64,000 nucleotides of DNA from Chlorops oryzae. Taxonomy: Eukaryota; Arthropoda; Insecta; Diptera; Chloropidae. The DNA lies in the NCBI GenBank assembly GCA_020466095.1, contig CM035806.1, positions 37,106,559 to 37,170,558 of the forward strand, written 5' to 3'. Shown here one piece after another: positions 33,128 to 45,348 of the stretch. A program made the translations under genes and the position numbers. How positions within the stretch are numbered: the first letter of the stretch is position 1; each line of letters begins with the position of its first letter. Below the pieces are notes generated by a model that searched no databases, had not been told where the DNA came from, and worked only from the letters and a program-made list of their open reading frames with translations.

Positions 33128-35648
33128 AAAATTGCCGATTCATGTTGATTCCTCGAACAAAATTTGGACTATATTCGTTTTTGAATGAGCCAATTAGACC
33201 ATCATCTGGTTCTTGTCTGGATCATATTCTGGGACATCTTAGCGTAGGCCAGAGCTCGTACGAAGTAATTAATATTGACGCTCGGATCACAGACCACTGT
33301 TTGACTGGCCTTTTCCTAGACATTCCGCAGCGCCGCACTATGAAACCTTTTCCGAAAATAGATTTCAACAAACTCAATAAATTCCTTTGTTTTGAAATGT
33401 GGGAAAATGTCTTTGCTGTAGATGACGTTTCGAAAGCCTTCTCTACGTTCATGAATACTCTTAAAAAATATATTTGTATGTCAACGCAGACTTGTAAGCC
33501 AAAAGTGCATAAAGTAAAAAAAATTAAGCCTTGGATTAGCGATGAGCTTGTCGAAAAAATTGAGCTAAAAAACAGACTTGGACGTAAACTAAAGAAGTAC
33601 CCCAACAATTTCTTGCTAAAACAGCGATTTAAAAATTTCGAATACCTAGTTAAAAAGGAAGTGAGTAAAACTAAGGACAATTACTACCGTGATAAATTCT
33701 TCAATTGTGCGGGAAATGCTGCAAAAGAATGGGAACTATTAAATGAAATAACAAATGAAACTCGAAAAAATAACTCTACAATTTCTCTGAAAATAGGAGA
33801 CGAAATATATGTAGACAGTGTCGTTGTTGCAAATGAATTCAATCACTTTTTTGGTTCTCGAACATCCATTCACAGCGCTGAATCCTTTTTGTGCTCAGAT
33901 ATATGCATACCTGGGGACCGATCTACGCGAAATAATTTTGTGTTTAAACACATCTCTGCTATAGAGCTTGTAAGGCTTATTAATTCTCTAAATAACTTAA
34001 AGTCCTGTGGTTTCGATGGGATATGCAATAGTATGCTTAAAAAAATTGCGTTTAATGTATCAGACATATTAGCACATATATTTAACCTAAGCATTAGTAA
34101 GGGAGTACTTCCCAACGAACTTAAACAAGCAATAGTCATTACTCTATTCAAAAAAGGTGAACGAGATAACAAAGAAAACTACCGACCAATCTCGCTATTA
34201 CCTGCTATCTCAAAAATATTCGAAAAAGCAGTAAAAGAACGTATAATTGACTTTTTGACTAAGGAAAACGTGTTGAGTCCCAAACAGTTTGGTTTCAGGA
34301 AAAACCTGTCTACAGAAGATGCACTCCTTCGTTTTTTCTCCAAGGTAATGAAAGGTCTGGATTCAAAAAATTTTTGTGCGGGTCTATTTGTGGATATAGG
34401 AAAAGCATTTGATACGATTGACAATAAAATACTCTTAGATAAGCTTTATAAAATTGGCTTTAGAGGTTTCATTCATTCCTGGTTTTCTTCCTATCTCAGT
34501 AATCGCTCTCAAAGAGTGAAAATTGTTGATGGTCTAAGTGAGCCAGTAATATTATCACTTGGTGTTCCACAGGGCTCTGTATTAGGCCCTATTCTGTTTA
34601 TTATTTATCTTAACTCAATATTTAACCAGAATTTTACTGGAAGCATCACCGCGTTTGCTGATGATTTGGGGATTGCTTATACTGCGAGGTCGAAATCGGA
34701 CTTAATTTGTGATTTAAATCATGACATTTCAATTGTGAGGAAATGGTTTGAAAAACATAACCTAGTAATTAGTTGTAAAACGAAACTCATGTACTTTAAT
34801 TTGGGACCTCAAGACCCACTCGACATAGATGTTTTTTTTTACCATGACCCTAAATGTCAGAAATTTCTTAATACAAGCACACTGCAAACTAGTTTCAAAC
34901 ATAATGCAAATTGCCACTCTAGCTGCTTAAAAATTGAGGTAGTAGATAGTTTTAAGTATCTCGGGATCATTATTGATAACCAGCTTTCGTGGCATAAACA
35001 TACATCAATTCTTAAAAAATACATGCGGAGCGCCGTACGAAAATTCTATGCTGTATCTAGAACGTGTTCTATGAAGACGATGAAAATGTTTTATTATAGA
35101 GTCGTACATTCTAAGCTAAGTTATGGCATTGCCTGTTGGGGTGGAGCGTACGCGAATAAAATTAATCCACTTTTGGTACTACAAAAAAATATCATAAGAA
35201 GAATTTGTAACGTGAATAGAGAAACCCATTCGTTCCAGTTATTTTACGCCTGCAACATTTTACCAATACGCCACCTGTTCTACTTTAAGGTTTTAAAGGG
35301 ATTCTGTAATCAAAATAGAAACAGCCAACCTGATCCTGTTAGTGAAATCGTGGTTGCTTAGTTTCAACTTTCAGGAGATAGAAGTTTTGCTTCAACCTGT
35401 GATCTGAGATATACAATTTTATTTTTCTATCTGTCTAGCTGTCCTATATCCTTGCTATCCAATTTGTGTCTTATTTCCTGTTTACCTATGTTTGTGTGAC
35501 ACTTCATACAATAAACTTGTTTTACTAAAGTGTCATAGCAAATTATCTCTTCTCGATTTTGAATAATGTATTAATTAATGTAAGTATTGCCATCAATCTT
35601 TAAAATTAATGAAAATATGAAATATATCAAATAAAAAAAAAAAAAAAA
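33128..35648 (+). mobile_element. 5'-truncated non-LTR retrotransposon with poly(A) tail
   Basis: The element comprises the reverse transcriptase frame, a 3' untranslated region of about 270 bp with AATAAA at about 35512, and a terminal A tract (about 35631-35648). The missing 5' part (first ORF and most of the endonuclease) is the normal outcome of incomplete target-primed reverse transcription. The 5' boundary is set just after an in-frame stop at 33127-33129 and is uncertain. I could not identify a target duplication. Confidence 0.85.
33142..35361 (+). CDS. Reverse transcriptase of a non-LTR retrotransposon (partial ORF2)
   Basis: A 739-codon open frame encodes an RNA-dependent DNA polymerase that copies element RNA at a nicked genomic site. 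Residues 1-60 are the tail of an AP-like endonuclease (CLDHI at 25-29 and ITDH at 49-52, the equivalent of the family's SDH motif). The reverse transcriptase follows: YRPISLL at 347-353, motif A FVDIGKAFDTID at 416-427 with Asp418, motif B GVPQGSVLGPILF at 474-486, and motif C FADD at 505-508. KYLGIIIDNQLSW at 605-617 and a C-terminal WGG...LQK segment near 666-681 are typical of the CR1/L2/Daphne and Jockey assemblage. The clade is inferred. The catalytic residues are intact and there is no internal stop or frameshift. However, the frame starts inside the endonuclease, so its first Met is not the natural start and the copy cannot be autonomous. Confidence 0.93.
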   Translation: MLIPRTKFGLYSFLNEPIRPSSGSCLDHILGHLSVGQSSYEVINIDARITDHCLTGLFLDIPQRRTMKPFPKIDFNKLNKFLCFEMWENVFAVDDVSKAFSTFMNTLKKYICMSTQTCKPKVHKVKKIKPWISDELVEKIELKNRLGRKLKKYPNNFLLKQRFKNFEYLVKKEVSKTKDNYYRDKFFNCAGNAAKEWELLNEITNETRKNNSTISLKIGDEIYVDSVVVANEFNHFFGSRTSIHSAESFLCSDICIPGDRSTRNNFVFKHISAIELVRLINSLNNLKSCGFDGICNSMLKKIAFNVSDILAHIFNLSISKGVLPNELKQAIVITLFKKGERDNKENYRPISLLPAISKIFEKAVKERIIDFLTKENVLSPKQFGFRKNLSTEDALLRFFSKVMKGLDSKNFCAGLFVDIGKAFDTIDNKILLDKLYKIGFRGFIHSWFSSYLSNRSQRVKIVDGLSEPVILSLGVPQGSVLGPILFIIYLNSIFNQNFTGSITAFADDLGIAYTARSKSDLICDLNHDISIVRKWFEKHNLVISCKTKLMYFNLGPQDPLDIDVFFYHDPKCQKFLNTSTLQTSFKHNANCHSSCLKIEVVDSFKYLGIIIDNQLSWHKHTSILKKYMRSAVRKFYAVSRTCSMKTMKMFYYRVVHSKLSYGIACWGGAYANKINPLLVLQKNIIRRICNVNRETHSFQLFYACNILPIRHLFYFKVLKGFCNQNRNSQPDPVSEIVVA

Positions 35649-37971
35649 GTTTATATATTTCTCATGCATAAAAATATGCTAGGTATCAAAACAACAAAAA
35701 TGCAACTGAAAAAAAATTTTAACAAGACAATTTTATGCATAGCGATTTTGATAATTCTCTTTTCTCTGGAGCCTTTTTTTTCAAAACAATTTTACGTCAC
35801 GCTCCATTTCATTTTTCTGTAATAATTTATAGCATGCTTTCAGGCATATTTAAGATGGACCTCATTTTGAAAAAGATTCGGTTTTGACTCTGTGGCTCCT
35901 TGGGCATTCCTTCTCAGAAACAATCGTAGAATCTTAGTTAACTGGTGTGACGAAGTCTTTTTGTCGAACGAAACGATCCACTTTATTATGCAATGTAGTT
36001 ATAAGTAAGTATGAAATAATTAAAAAATTATTTCGGCTGCCATTTCGTTTATAAATCTACGATTTGTTAGCCTTCATTTGAAAAGAAATAAAATCAAAAA
36101 ACGAGAAAAAATACCTTCACATGAAAGTGCATAAAACCAAAGGACCAAAAAAAGAGACAAAAAACAAAAGCAATGAGAATTATTCCTTATCCTTTTTCCG
36201 TTTGAATGTTTGTCTCTTGACGAATGCTCCTCATCGATCAAAGCTGCTGTCATGATAAATGCTCCATAAGCTATTCCAAATTACCCAAACAGATTTTTCC
36301 GCTATATAAACATTTTCCTTGCCCCACCTGCAAACATAAATGTATATTATATATATGTACGTATATCCCCGGGGGTCATGCAATGCGTTGGTAGCTCATT
36401 AATAACTGAAACACGCTCTCGCCATTAGTCCAATACTTGATGAATGAGGTCCGCCTTCAGCGGCGGCATATGTTATTGCCGAAGCTTCATTAGTACATAC
36501 ATTTATGTGTGTATGCTCCCCTACAGTCGGTTAACTATCTCCCTCTTAATTTGTGTGTTCCCCTCTCTTAATATGGATTCGTTTCCCTTTCTCTTGCCAT
36601 TTCTCAGTTCATTTCTTAACAAGTCACGCATAATATCGAAGCCGAAACCGAAACCGAAGTAGAAGTAGGATTGGAAGTCGGAGTGGAAGCCGAAGTAAAA
36701 GCTGAACTCAGAATCAGAATCAGAAGCGGAGTCGTAGTCGAAGGCGAAGTCGTTTTAGAAGTCGATGGCGCCAAATGTTGATGATACTTAAAAGCACTAT
36801 AAAAAAAAAAATTTGACCAAAATAAAAACAATACGAAGAACAAAACTAAAAGCCAATAACAAGTCAAACAAACGAAAAAGAATAAAAAAAAAAAAAGAAA
36901 TCAGCAAGAGGAGAGAAAAATACTAGAAGCATAAAAATAAGATTCAAACGAATCTGAAGCCTGTCATTTTGTCCATCAACGAAGCCATTTGCTGCGTCCA
37001 TTTTCTACATGAGCTGCATGTGAAATTAGCTGCATCCGAACAACGAAAGCAAGTAAGAAGGAGAAGAAGCAAAGGGGGGGAAAACGATACGGTCAAATTC
37101 GTAAAATGTGGTATGAAAGATAATCACAAAGGAATTAGGAAAAGTTTTCTGCGATTTTTTCCTTGCAAGAGAATTTTTTCCTTAAACACTTGACATCGAA
37201 ATGTGAATTTCATTTTTCCTGCATTCCATTGAGTGTATTTAAATCCCTGATCCTTTGACTGCACCACAGAAACGCATGTGCAATCGCCCGAAATTCATTA
37301 CGTAGCCATTTTCCAGTTCAGAAGGCAGTAGGAGACGCAATTTTTTTTATTTATTTTATTTTATTTTTATTTCTTTTTCGCAACAATTTCGAGAAGCAAC
37401 CCTTCGCCGTTTTATTACAAAAATGGTTCATACTTCTTTGCTCGTATTTAATATAAAAAAGTGGTAAGCCGTTTTCAATGCCATTAAGCCAAATGAATGA
37501 GCAGAGACAAAAAAAAAAATTGTTTTTTTTTTTAAATTAAATAAAAATTTAAAAAAAACCCAAAAAAACGGGGAAAAGTTTTACTACCTTTAAACGGGTG
37601 TGAGGATATGCACTGATCTTAAAAAAAAAAAAAAAAAATTCAAAAAAAAAATATATATATAAAAAAAAATTCACCTACATAAGTTAGCACCACAATGCAT
37701 AAACCAACGACAGCCGCTACAGTTCCAGTTCCATTCCCAGGTTCAGCTTAAAACGGCCGAAATCGTGCCGTAATAAAATTTTTATTATTGTCAGAGCCAG
37801 TTCGGGAGGCAGTATTTTCATGAAAAAAAAAAAAAAAAAAAAAATTATAAAAAATTAAAAAAAAAATTACACAATGATGTCATCCAATAAAGTATTGCCT
37901 CCAGGGACGGTTTAACATGAAATCGAATGGAATCGTTCATTTAAAATTTTGAAATTCAAAAACCTCATAAG
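35649..37971. other. Non-coding stretch, A-tract rich
   Basis: No gene recognised. It holds a degenerate purine hexamer run (36636-36768, listed separately) and many poly-A tracts at 37500-37870. Confidence 0.5.
36636..36768. repeat. Degenerate purine-rich hexamer repeat (GAAGYC/GAARCC)
   Basis: About 22 units of a 6-bp step such as GAAACC, GAAGTC and GAATCA. The opposite strand reads as a Ser/Thr-rich frame for the same reason. Confidence 0.8.
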
Positions 37972-38216
37972 CAGGGCTCGGATTTTATTGACTTTTATAA
38001 ATTTAAAGCATACTTTATGGAGTAAAAATGTTGTTCAACTCACATAAAATTAAGATTCAAATCGATTTTTAACTTCAATATTAATTTGTTTGAAGTGAGA
38101 AAAGCGGTATGAAGTTCAACTTCGCTAAATTTATTCGCAAAATGTCGGTAAGAAAAATGTTTTCGCCCCATAAGGTATGCTTTGAATTTATAAAAGTCAA
38201 CAAAATCCGAGCCCTA
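37972..38216. mobile_element. 245-bp hAT MITE with perfect 8-bp target duplication
   Basis: Terminal inverted repeats of about 50 bp start CAGGGCTCGGATTTT on the left and TAGGGCTCGGATTTT on the right (inverted), with only a few mismatches through CATACTTTATGG. The 8 bp CTCATAAG flanks both sides exactly (37964-37971 and 38217-38224). CAGGG ends plus an 8-bp duplication are diagnostic of the hAT superfamily. The small frame crossing it (38109-38321) is incidental. It is non-autonomous. Confidence 0.93.
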
Positions 38217-38680
38217 CTCATAAGTCACTATAACAGAATTTTTCAGAAATCAACTGAAAACTTCTTCATGCTTGAACCAATGAAACTAAATGACGTTTTT
38301 CATCCTTATTTGAGCCTTTGATTTTGAAAGTGATATAAGTCAAAAATTTTATAAATCTAGTTTATCAGCTATTTCATATCAAATTCTTATTAAATAAGAT
38401 AATCTGAAGTAAAAATAGATTTTAAAAATTTTGTGACTTATACCACTTTCATAATCAAGGGCTCAATTCAGTATAATGAAGGAAGTAACTTTTTAGCTTA
38501 TGTGTTCTTTTCCCAAAATACGCATCTATTTACCTTTGAGTCGTCATTTTCAGCAAAATGACCGATTCAATTTAGGGACCTGTACCAATTACTTCTTCTT
38601 TAATATCTCTTACTGAGGCCTTTAACACTAGTTCAATTGTTGACCGGCAATGCTTTTCGATATTCACTTTTGGAGTTGCA

Positions 38681-38821
38681 TTCGTCGTTCATGTTAGCGG
38701 ACAAATCACCGGTGACGAAGTTCGTTTACGCAAGGGACAGAGAGAAACACGCTCCCCGAACGTCCATCGCCATCAGACCAACTTCGTCGCTGGTGATTTG
38801 TCGCCTAACATGAACGACGAC
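38681..38821. repeat. Hairpin with 42-bp arms, TTCGTCGTTCATGTTAG ends
   Basis: Arms 38681-38722 and 38780-38821 pair with about four mismatches around a 57-bp loop that is GC-richer than its surroundings. This could be a small MITE or an internal piece of one. No target duplication could be assigned. Confidence 0.7.
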
Positions 38822-41185
38822 ATTCGTACGAAACGACGGGGAAAACAGACAAAAAATAAAAGAGACGAAACATTGAAGAACGCTATTTTAAAATAAAATT
38901 CGCCACAAGGCCCGTTAAATTCCATCGGCACGGGCCTGTTGCCTTAGCATGAATATCATTCCTTTCAGCTACAAATGATTGTGTTTCGCAGCCGTGAATG
39001 CGGAATTAAACAGTTTGACTATCCGTTCTCGCTATTTTCCAAATGATGAAATGTTGTTGGCATAAACATTGCAGCACATTTCACACTCGAATGGCGTAAA
39101 AATTCATTTACGAATGTCCAAAACGAAATAAAAATTGCGCTGGAAAGTCACACTCTGGATGGCGAGAAGAATTCTCGTTTCGTATTTTCAGCGCAATTTT
39201 TGTTGGTTAGCGGGATTCCCGGATCGCCTACATAGCAAATTCATAGGGGCCGCCGCGACGGTCGTTGGAGTCGTTGTTGGGGTCGTTGGGATCGTGGGGG
39301 TCGTGGCTCGCAGTAAAATTTTTATTTACATTTTTTGACACTTGCTTTGATAGATGATGACGGCGACAGCGGCGGGCCGGGCCCCACACATTCGCACAAG
39401 ACCTTTCGAAATTATTTTTTTAAAGTTTTATACTTTTGTCCTTTGTTTGGTCTCCATTTTGTGTAGTTTAAAGGACTCACTTTAATGCAGCTAGTTGCAG
39501 CAATTCTTCTTCCTATCGGTGGCGATACAATCACCTTTCAATAACGACGGTCGTAAATTTTAAGCAATTCCATTCGCTTCATTCGTTTTCTCCGTTTGGG
39601 GAATTTCATGGCACAAGTTTTTCCATTTTTTTTTTTCCTTTTTAACATAACCAGTGGGACTTTTACAGTGTCCTCTGAGCACTTTCGACTTTTTAATCGA
39701 GATATTAGTAGCATTCAATTCATTTGAAAATGCCCACAGGCATTTGGGGTATTCCGATTTAGTGCAAGAAGTTGCTGCGGCGCCTTGAGGCGTCGTCCCC
39801 GTCCCCTTCACCGTCACCGTCATCGTTGTCCTTGTCGCCGTCGCTGTCGTCCCACATGGGTTCGAACGTTGCTGTTGTGCCTTAAACGTTTCCGTTGCTT
39901 AACCACTTGCAATTCTCGTGACAGTTGCAATTGGCAGTCATACGAAGGACCTTCCTGCAGCTACATTTGGTCTGATGCTTTCTTCTTTTAGTTTTTAATA
40001 ATTTTTTCTTTCGTTTCTTTTGAGAAGAGACTTTGGGTTTCACTTTTTCTTACCAGACAAGAGAGAAGAGAAGAGAAGAGAAGAACAAGAAACAAAAAAA
40101 GATATAAAAAATATTAAACTTCACATCATTCAGTTTGGTGCTACGCAAATTGGTAGAAAGCGGAGCCAAAAAAAAAAAAAATGGATAAAGTTTCGCATAC
40201 GCGGAAAAGAAGTCGCTAAAGCCATGCGGTAGAGTTGTCAAACTGTGGCAAAGTTCAGTTCGCGAAGTTGGTTTTTACGTTTCTTTTGATTTTTTTTTTT
40301 TTTCTGAGTTTCTTTCCCTTCAAGATGCGTTCAAGGCAGCAACTATAATTGCTCGAGTTTGTGAGGATGGCTTCTGTTTTTTTTGTTTTTTTTTTTTTTA
40401 GAAAATATTTCATTTGAGAAATGAACTGAGAGAGAAGCAGCTTGCGGAAAGGCGAACTTGCTTGTTTGGTGCACAGCAAACAGGACACTATTCCAATAGA
40501 TTTATCGGATCTGATACCTTTCTATAAGACTTCTTGGCTTTCTTCTTCACAACTTCTGAGTGTTTTAGAACTCCTTAAAGCCCCTTAAAAGCCCACGGCG
40601 ACTATGCAATGATTCCTTTAAATTAACAGCTCAATTTTGCTCCCAATTCGAGCTCGATTTCACCCGCTTTCGTTCTGTCGTGATACAATGGGGAAAGTGT
40701 CTATTATATATAAATATATATATATATATATATGTATATGTATGTATATATAAGAACATGAAATAAAAAAAAAAACCTTCAATATAAAATCTAAATAAGA
40801 ACCGAACGAAAGAAGAAAAGTTTTGAAAGTGCATGTTAAGAAAAAAAGTTCGAATACGTTTTTGCGTTAACGCCGAACGACATTTTCCAAATTAAAAGCA
40901 ACGTGAGCATTACGTTACTTACGTCACAAGAGTCTTTGAATTAAAACAAAAAAAAAAAAAAAAAAATACAAAAAAACCCCAAGCAAGATGTATTCTAAAT
41001 CAGTTTCGAAAAATTTTCCCAAAAAGTTTACCCAAAGCGAGGCCAACGTGCATTGCGGCGCGACATGTTTTGAAGGCAAAAATATTTGGAAAGTTTTGTC
41101 GGCTCTGCCGGATCGTGTACTTCAAAGTTAAGTAAAGCCAGGCACAATAATGAAATAAAGACACACGAAAAAACTTGTGTGGAAC

Positions 41186-41262
41186 TCACACACGCGCGCG
41201 CACGCACAGGAAAGCACAGCACAGCATGGCACACACCCACGCACGCACACATGCACATGCAG
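41186..41262. repeat. CA/CG alternating tract
   Basis: CACACACGCGCGCGCACGCAC followed by interrupted CACAGC and CACGCAC units. Alternating purine-pyrimidine sequence of this kind can adopt Z-DNA. Confidence 0.75.
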
Positions 41263-42143
41263 ATGCAACTGCTGAACATGATTCCAGGCTCGACTGTGAG
41301 TGGTGGCAACCTTTTTCGACACCATTCTTAACGTGTCAGGTACTCATATTGCCATATTTTCGAACTCGGAAGTGGTTTCAAATTTGAGGCGTACTGCTGA
41401 TTGGAAGGTAACCGAACGAGGCTTTCTCCTGCTCCTGCACCTCGCTCTTATATTTCCCTTTTCCCTTTTCATTTGAAATTTGAAATTCTTCTTAAAAATT
41501 GTTTTTACATAACATGCCACGGTCTGTAATAGCTCGAGACCAGGAAGCGGAACAACCCAAATGGAGACGAAGGAGCGTGGTGTAACGTGAAAGCGAAGAG
41601 TGCAAGATGAAACGTAGCATATAGGAGCTGCAGCTTGCTTAAGTATGAGTACTCGAATCTGTTGTATGTGGTCGATTCCTAGTGCTCAAGTTCTTGTGGC
41701 TGATTTCGGTTGTTGTCTGTTTCCGTTCATTTTTGTTGTTCTCCTATAGCCACTTATCTTGTTAACAAGCTTCATATTCCAGAAAATAACATTTTGAGTA
41801 AAAGAACCACGAAAGGTGAAAACTACAAGGATACATTTCGATGTCATACCGAGCTGTAAGAATGCAAAATATAATAATGAAGGGGAAAAGACAAAAAACT
41901 TTCCATCCCCCCAAGCCCCAGCCACCTTTTTTTTTTTTTTTTATATATAAAAGTAACTAGAAGCTTAGGTAAGCAAATAGTTTTCACGGAATTTATTGAG
42001 CTTTTAGTTGCGTTTAACACAGAAGGTTGTGTGGCATTTGAAAGCAGCGAGCTCTTCTAGGTCATATGGACATTCGGGGGAAAGGAACTGCTAGGAGTAA
42101 GAAACTCGTAAAATAAAGCTAAAGACAAAGACTTAATTGAAGT

Positions 42144-42400
42144 TGGTCGGTCGGTCGGTTGGTCGGGCGGGCGGTCGGTCGAGTGGGCGGTCGATCGGCC
42201 GGACGGGAGGGCGGTCGGTTGGTCGGGTCGGTCGGTCGGTCGGTCGGTCGGTCGGTCGGTCGGTCGGTCGGTCGGTCGGTCGGTCGGTCGGTCGGTCGGT
42301 CGGTCGGTCGGTCGGTCGGTCGGTCGGTCGGTCGGTCGGTCGGTCGGTCGGTCGGTCGGTCGGTCGGTCGGTCGGTCGGTCGGTCGGTCGGTTGGCCGGT
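42144..42400. repeat. (GGTC)n microsatellite, about 42 pure units
   Basis: Interrupted units occur up to about 42224, then a pure GGTC run to about 42392. The tetramer contains no stop in any phase on either strand, which alone explains the overlapping Val-Gly-Arg-Ser and Pro-Thr-Asp-Arg frames of 95-124 codons. It is related in form to the GTCY runs of INE-like elements, but no element ends flank it. Confidence 0.96.
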
Positions 42401-45094
42401 CTTAGCAACAATGAGAATCGCAAAACAAATAGGCTTCCAATTATGAACTATTCAACATTCTTCAATTTAAGGGTGTCTCAATTTGCTGAAAAGGAAAATA
42501 ATGAAGCATAGTTTTTGGTGTAATTTTTCTTGAATGTATTCCTCGAAGGAGTTCTAAGAACATATTTAGCTAAAATGGAAGTTTTAATTTTAATTTTTGG
42601 AAAATGAATCGTCACGGTTGCAATTTTTAGAGACCTTTCCATTTCAATTTTCATCCTAAAAAAAAAAATCACTTCAAATATGTGAATCGGATCATTATTT
42701 TTCTATAGAAAATTGAACAGAAAGGTCAAACAATTTTGAAGTATTAAACCCTTCAAATTGAAGTGTTTCATGTCTATCCTCGAAGGTATGCAAAATTAAG
42801 GAATTTTTATTCTGATTGCTAGATTTCTATTCCCTTTTACTCATACGCCCATATGCTAAGAGTTTTCTTCTAGGTCCCTACTTTTGAGTATTTATTTTTG
42901 AAATGGTAAACTCCGAGCAATAAATCATTTTTTTCTTAGCATTCAAAAGTACTCAAAATTAACAACAACAACAAAAATATATATGGTTTCCTAGGGATAA
43001 ATTTAATTTAATTGATTTGATTCAACTCGTGACCGTCTGCGTGTCTCTTCCATTCTCATCTCAAATGTTAACCCTGCACATTGCGTTGTCATTCACTCAT
43101 TCACTCACACACTCACACACTCCCCACTCGCGTCATTTAAATGCGGCAAACAAATTTCATTTGAATTGTTCCCCATACACGGAATGTAAACATTTAAGGA
43201 AAGTGCTGGAGCTTGTCACTGCTCTCGGGATAAAATCAAATATATTAAGCGGGCCGCATCCATAAACCGGAGTGCCCAAAAATGCTGTGTTTATTAGGGT
43301 AGCATGTGCGAGCGGGAATAACAGGCAGGAAGAGTATGTTAGGTTGCGCCTGCCTGGTTATGGTTCGTCCGAATGGGGTTTTTTCTTTTGGTAATCAGTT
43401 GAACCTTTTCCTGTTTTGCCGTTGACAGTTAATGCCTTAATGCTTTTTAAGTAGCATAATTTTCGGCGAATACTCCTTTGTGTACATTTGAGCCTTAAAT
43501 GGTTGGGATTATGATTTGTGTGCTTAGGGAACATTAGCTGCCATAGAAGCCATCCGAAAATATTTCCTCAATGTTTTTTTTTTTTCTTCCATCCGTGTTT
43601 TCTTTCGTCCTTGCGTTTTCTCTTTTCTTTCCTTCAGTGATGTTAATTATCAAAGTTACTCTTTGGGAAGGGTTATTACCTTTTAAGAGACGAAGAAAAA
43701 AAAAAAAGGATTTTAAGTGGAGATGAGGAGGCGGAGGACTTTTTTCTCTGTTCTTAACTGAAGTAAATTAATAGCTTTTTTTTCCATTTTTTTTGGAGAA
43801 AATAAGGCCTTGCTTCAGGTGACTTTTGAAGAAAGGGGCATTCAGAAAATTTAGAATTATGAAGGATTTTGTTTAAAAAATTTATTTTTTATAATTTATT
43901 TACTATTAATTTTTTTTTTTTTTTAATTCCACCTCAATTAAAGTGATAAATCGTCGGTTCTTCTTATGATGCCTTGGCTTTTAATTTGTAGAGCTTCGGG
44001 CCTGAACTTTCAAGCCGTTTGCTCAATTGTAACGAATGAAATTGCACCAACGCGAAGGATTAAAACAAAAAATATAATAAATGAAAAGAAAAGAAAGATT
44101 TTCCAGCTGTGCGCTCTGTAATTAATCAAGATCAATCGCAAAATTTCTTTAGTGCAGGTATTCGCTGTCAGCAGTTCACCAAAAGTCGTTGTCGCTCTCG
44201 GCCGTTGCCGCTGTGAAATGTCAACATGGAAGTTTTGCTGAAATTTCTTTTAGGGTGACCGGAAGCGGAAATGTTACTTGCATAACAAATGAGAATTGCA
44301 AATTTATAGTTAATAGTTTGTTTTTATTTTTGTTTTTTCATTTTTCTTTTCGCTATTATTGCTGTGACTATTCGGGCGGTATTCCGCAAGCCTGACAAGA
44401 AAACAATAAAAACAGAGAAAAACAAATGAAAAGGCCTTTCTCGTTTGAGTAGGCCTCCTTGTAACGTCGCACAAGGACGTCGCCGTAGCCACCGTCACTG
44501 TCACCGTTACCTCCATCGACGTCGTCATTCCGTGCGTTGTTCATACTGCATTTCTTTCTCCGTGTACTGTTCACTTCCCTTTTCTTCACCGCTCCGCTCT
44601 GCTTCGAGAATTGTTTTTGCTGTGACAATTTCTTGTAAACGCAACGGCCGGAGTCATGTCTCTGTTGTTATGCTTTTCGCGATTCATTTGAGCTTGAGCG
44701 TTCCTATTACGTCGGCGTTGTTTTTGTTATTGTTGCTGTTTTTTTTTTTCGCTGCTGATTGCTATCGTGCTACTGACAGGATTCATTTGTGCCGCGCTGT
44801 GATTTCGATTGCGATTCCGAAATCGCGATTGCTTTACGAGGATTCATTCCTTTGTTGTGGGTCTTTTGTTGTATATTTTCTGTTTTTTGTTTTATTTATT
44901 TCCTTATTTTTTTTTTCAAATTTTTTATTGTTATTTTCTATTTGGTTTTTTTGTACACTGCGAAGCGAAAAAGTGTGGAAAAACAGTCACAGTCGTGTAG
45001 GTAGGAAGTAAGGTGTTGCGGGGCGTTTGCGATTGTATTCAGTATTCAGTACTTCTTACGTCACTCTAATGCTATGAATTTCGGTTTATTGTTG
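42401..45094. other. Non-coding stretch, no convincing gene
   Basis: The 188-codon frame at 44445-45011 starts in an Arg/His-rich part and ends in Phe/Leu runs from T tracts. Other phases across it are also open, and no domain is visible. A tract of CACTCACACACTC repeats lies at about 43085-43120. Confidence 0.5.
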
Positions 45095-45330
45095 TACCCG
45101 ACACACTCTGTGTCGAGGGTGTTTTGCGTTTGTGTGGTTGTGTGTAACACCCAGAGACATTCGAGATAGACTCAATCAAAACGTGTATTAAAATGATCAG
45201 CGCCACCAGGAGATTGGATTTAGCTGTGTCCGTCTGTCCAACCGCCTGTTTGTATACAGCTTTCTAATCGAAGGAGTTGAGCTATTTTGACGAGATTCGG
45301 TATGCGTATTAGCGGGGATATGAGCAAGAT
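45095..45330 (-). mobile_element. HINE/INE-1-like element, copy D, 5'-truncated
   Basis: An inverted copy of the family's 3' part: TACCCGACACACTCTGTGTCG, then TAACACCCAGAGA, GATCAGCGCCACCAGGAGAT and a short GTCY run. It ends at GAGCAAGAT and is followed by an A tract and the head of copy C in the opposite orientation. Confidence 0.85.
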
Positions 45331-45348
45331 TTAAAAAAAAAAAAAAAA

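Larger units (their letters stand above)
38225..42143. other. Non-coding stretch with several simple repeats
   Basis: The stretch includes an inverted repeat at 38681-38821, a (TA)n tract at about 40701-40752, and an alternating purine-pyrimidine CA/CG region at about 41186-41262. Frames near 41028-41387 are products of the CA/CG tract. No host gene is recognised. Confidence 0.5.

Noticed and set aside
42133..42511. Overlapping frames of Val-Gly-Arg-Ser and Pro-Thr-Asp-Arg repeats
   Set aside because: (GGTC)n is open in every phase on both strands, so open length carries no coding information.
44445..45011. 188-codon frame
   Set aside because: Composition changes from Arg/His to Phe/Leu with the underlying tracts, other phases are open too, and no domain or signal is recognisable.
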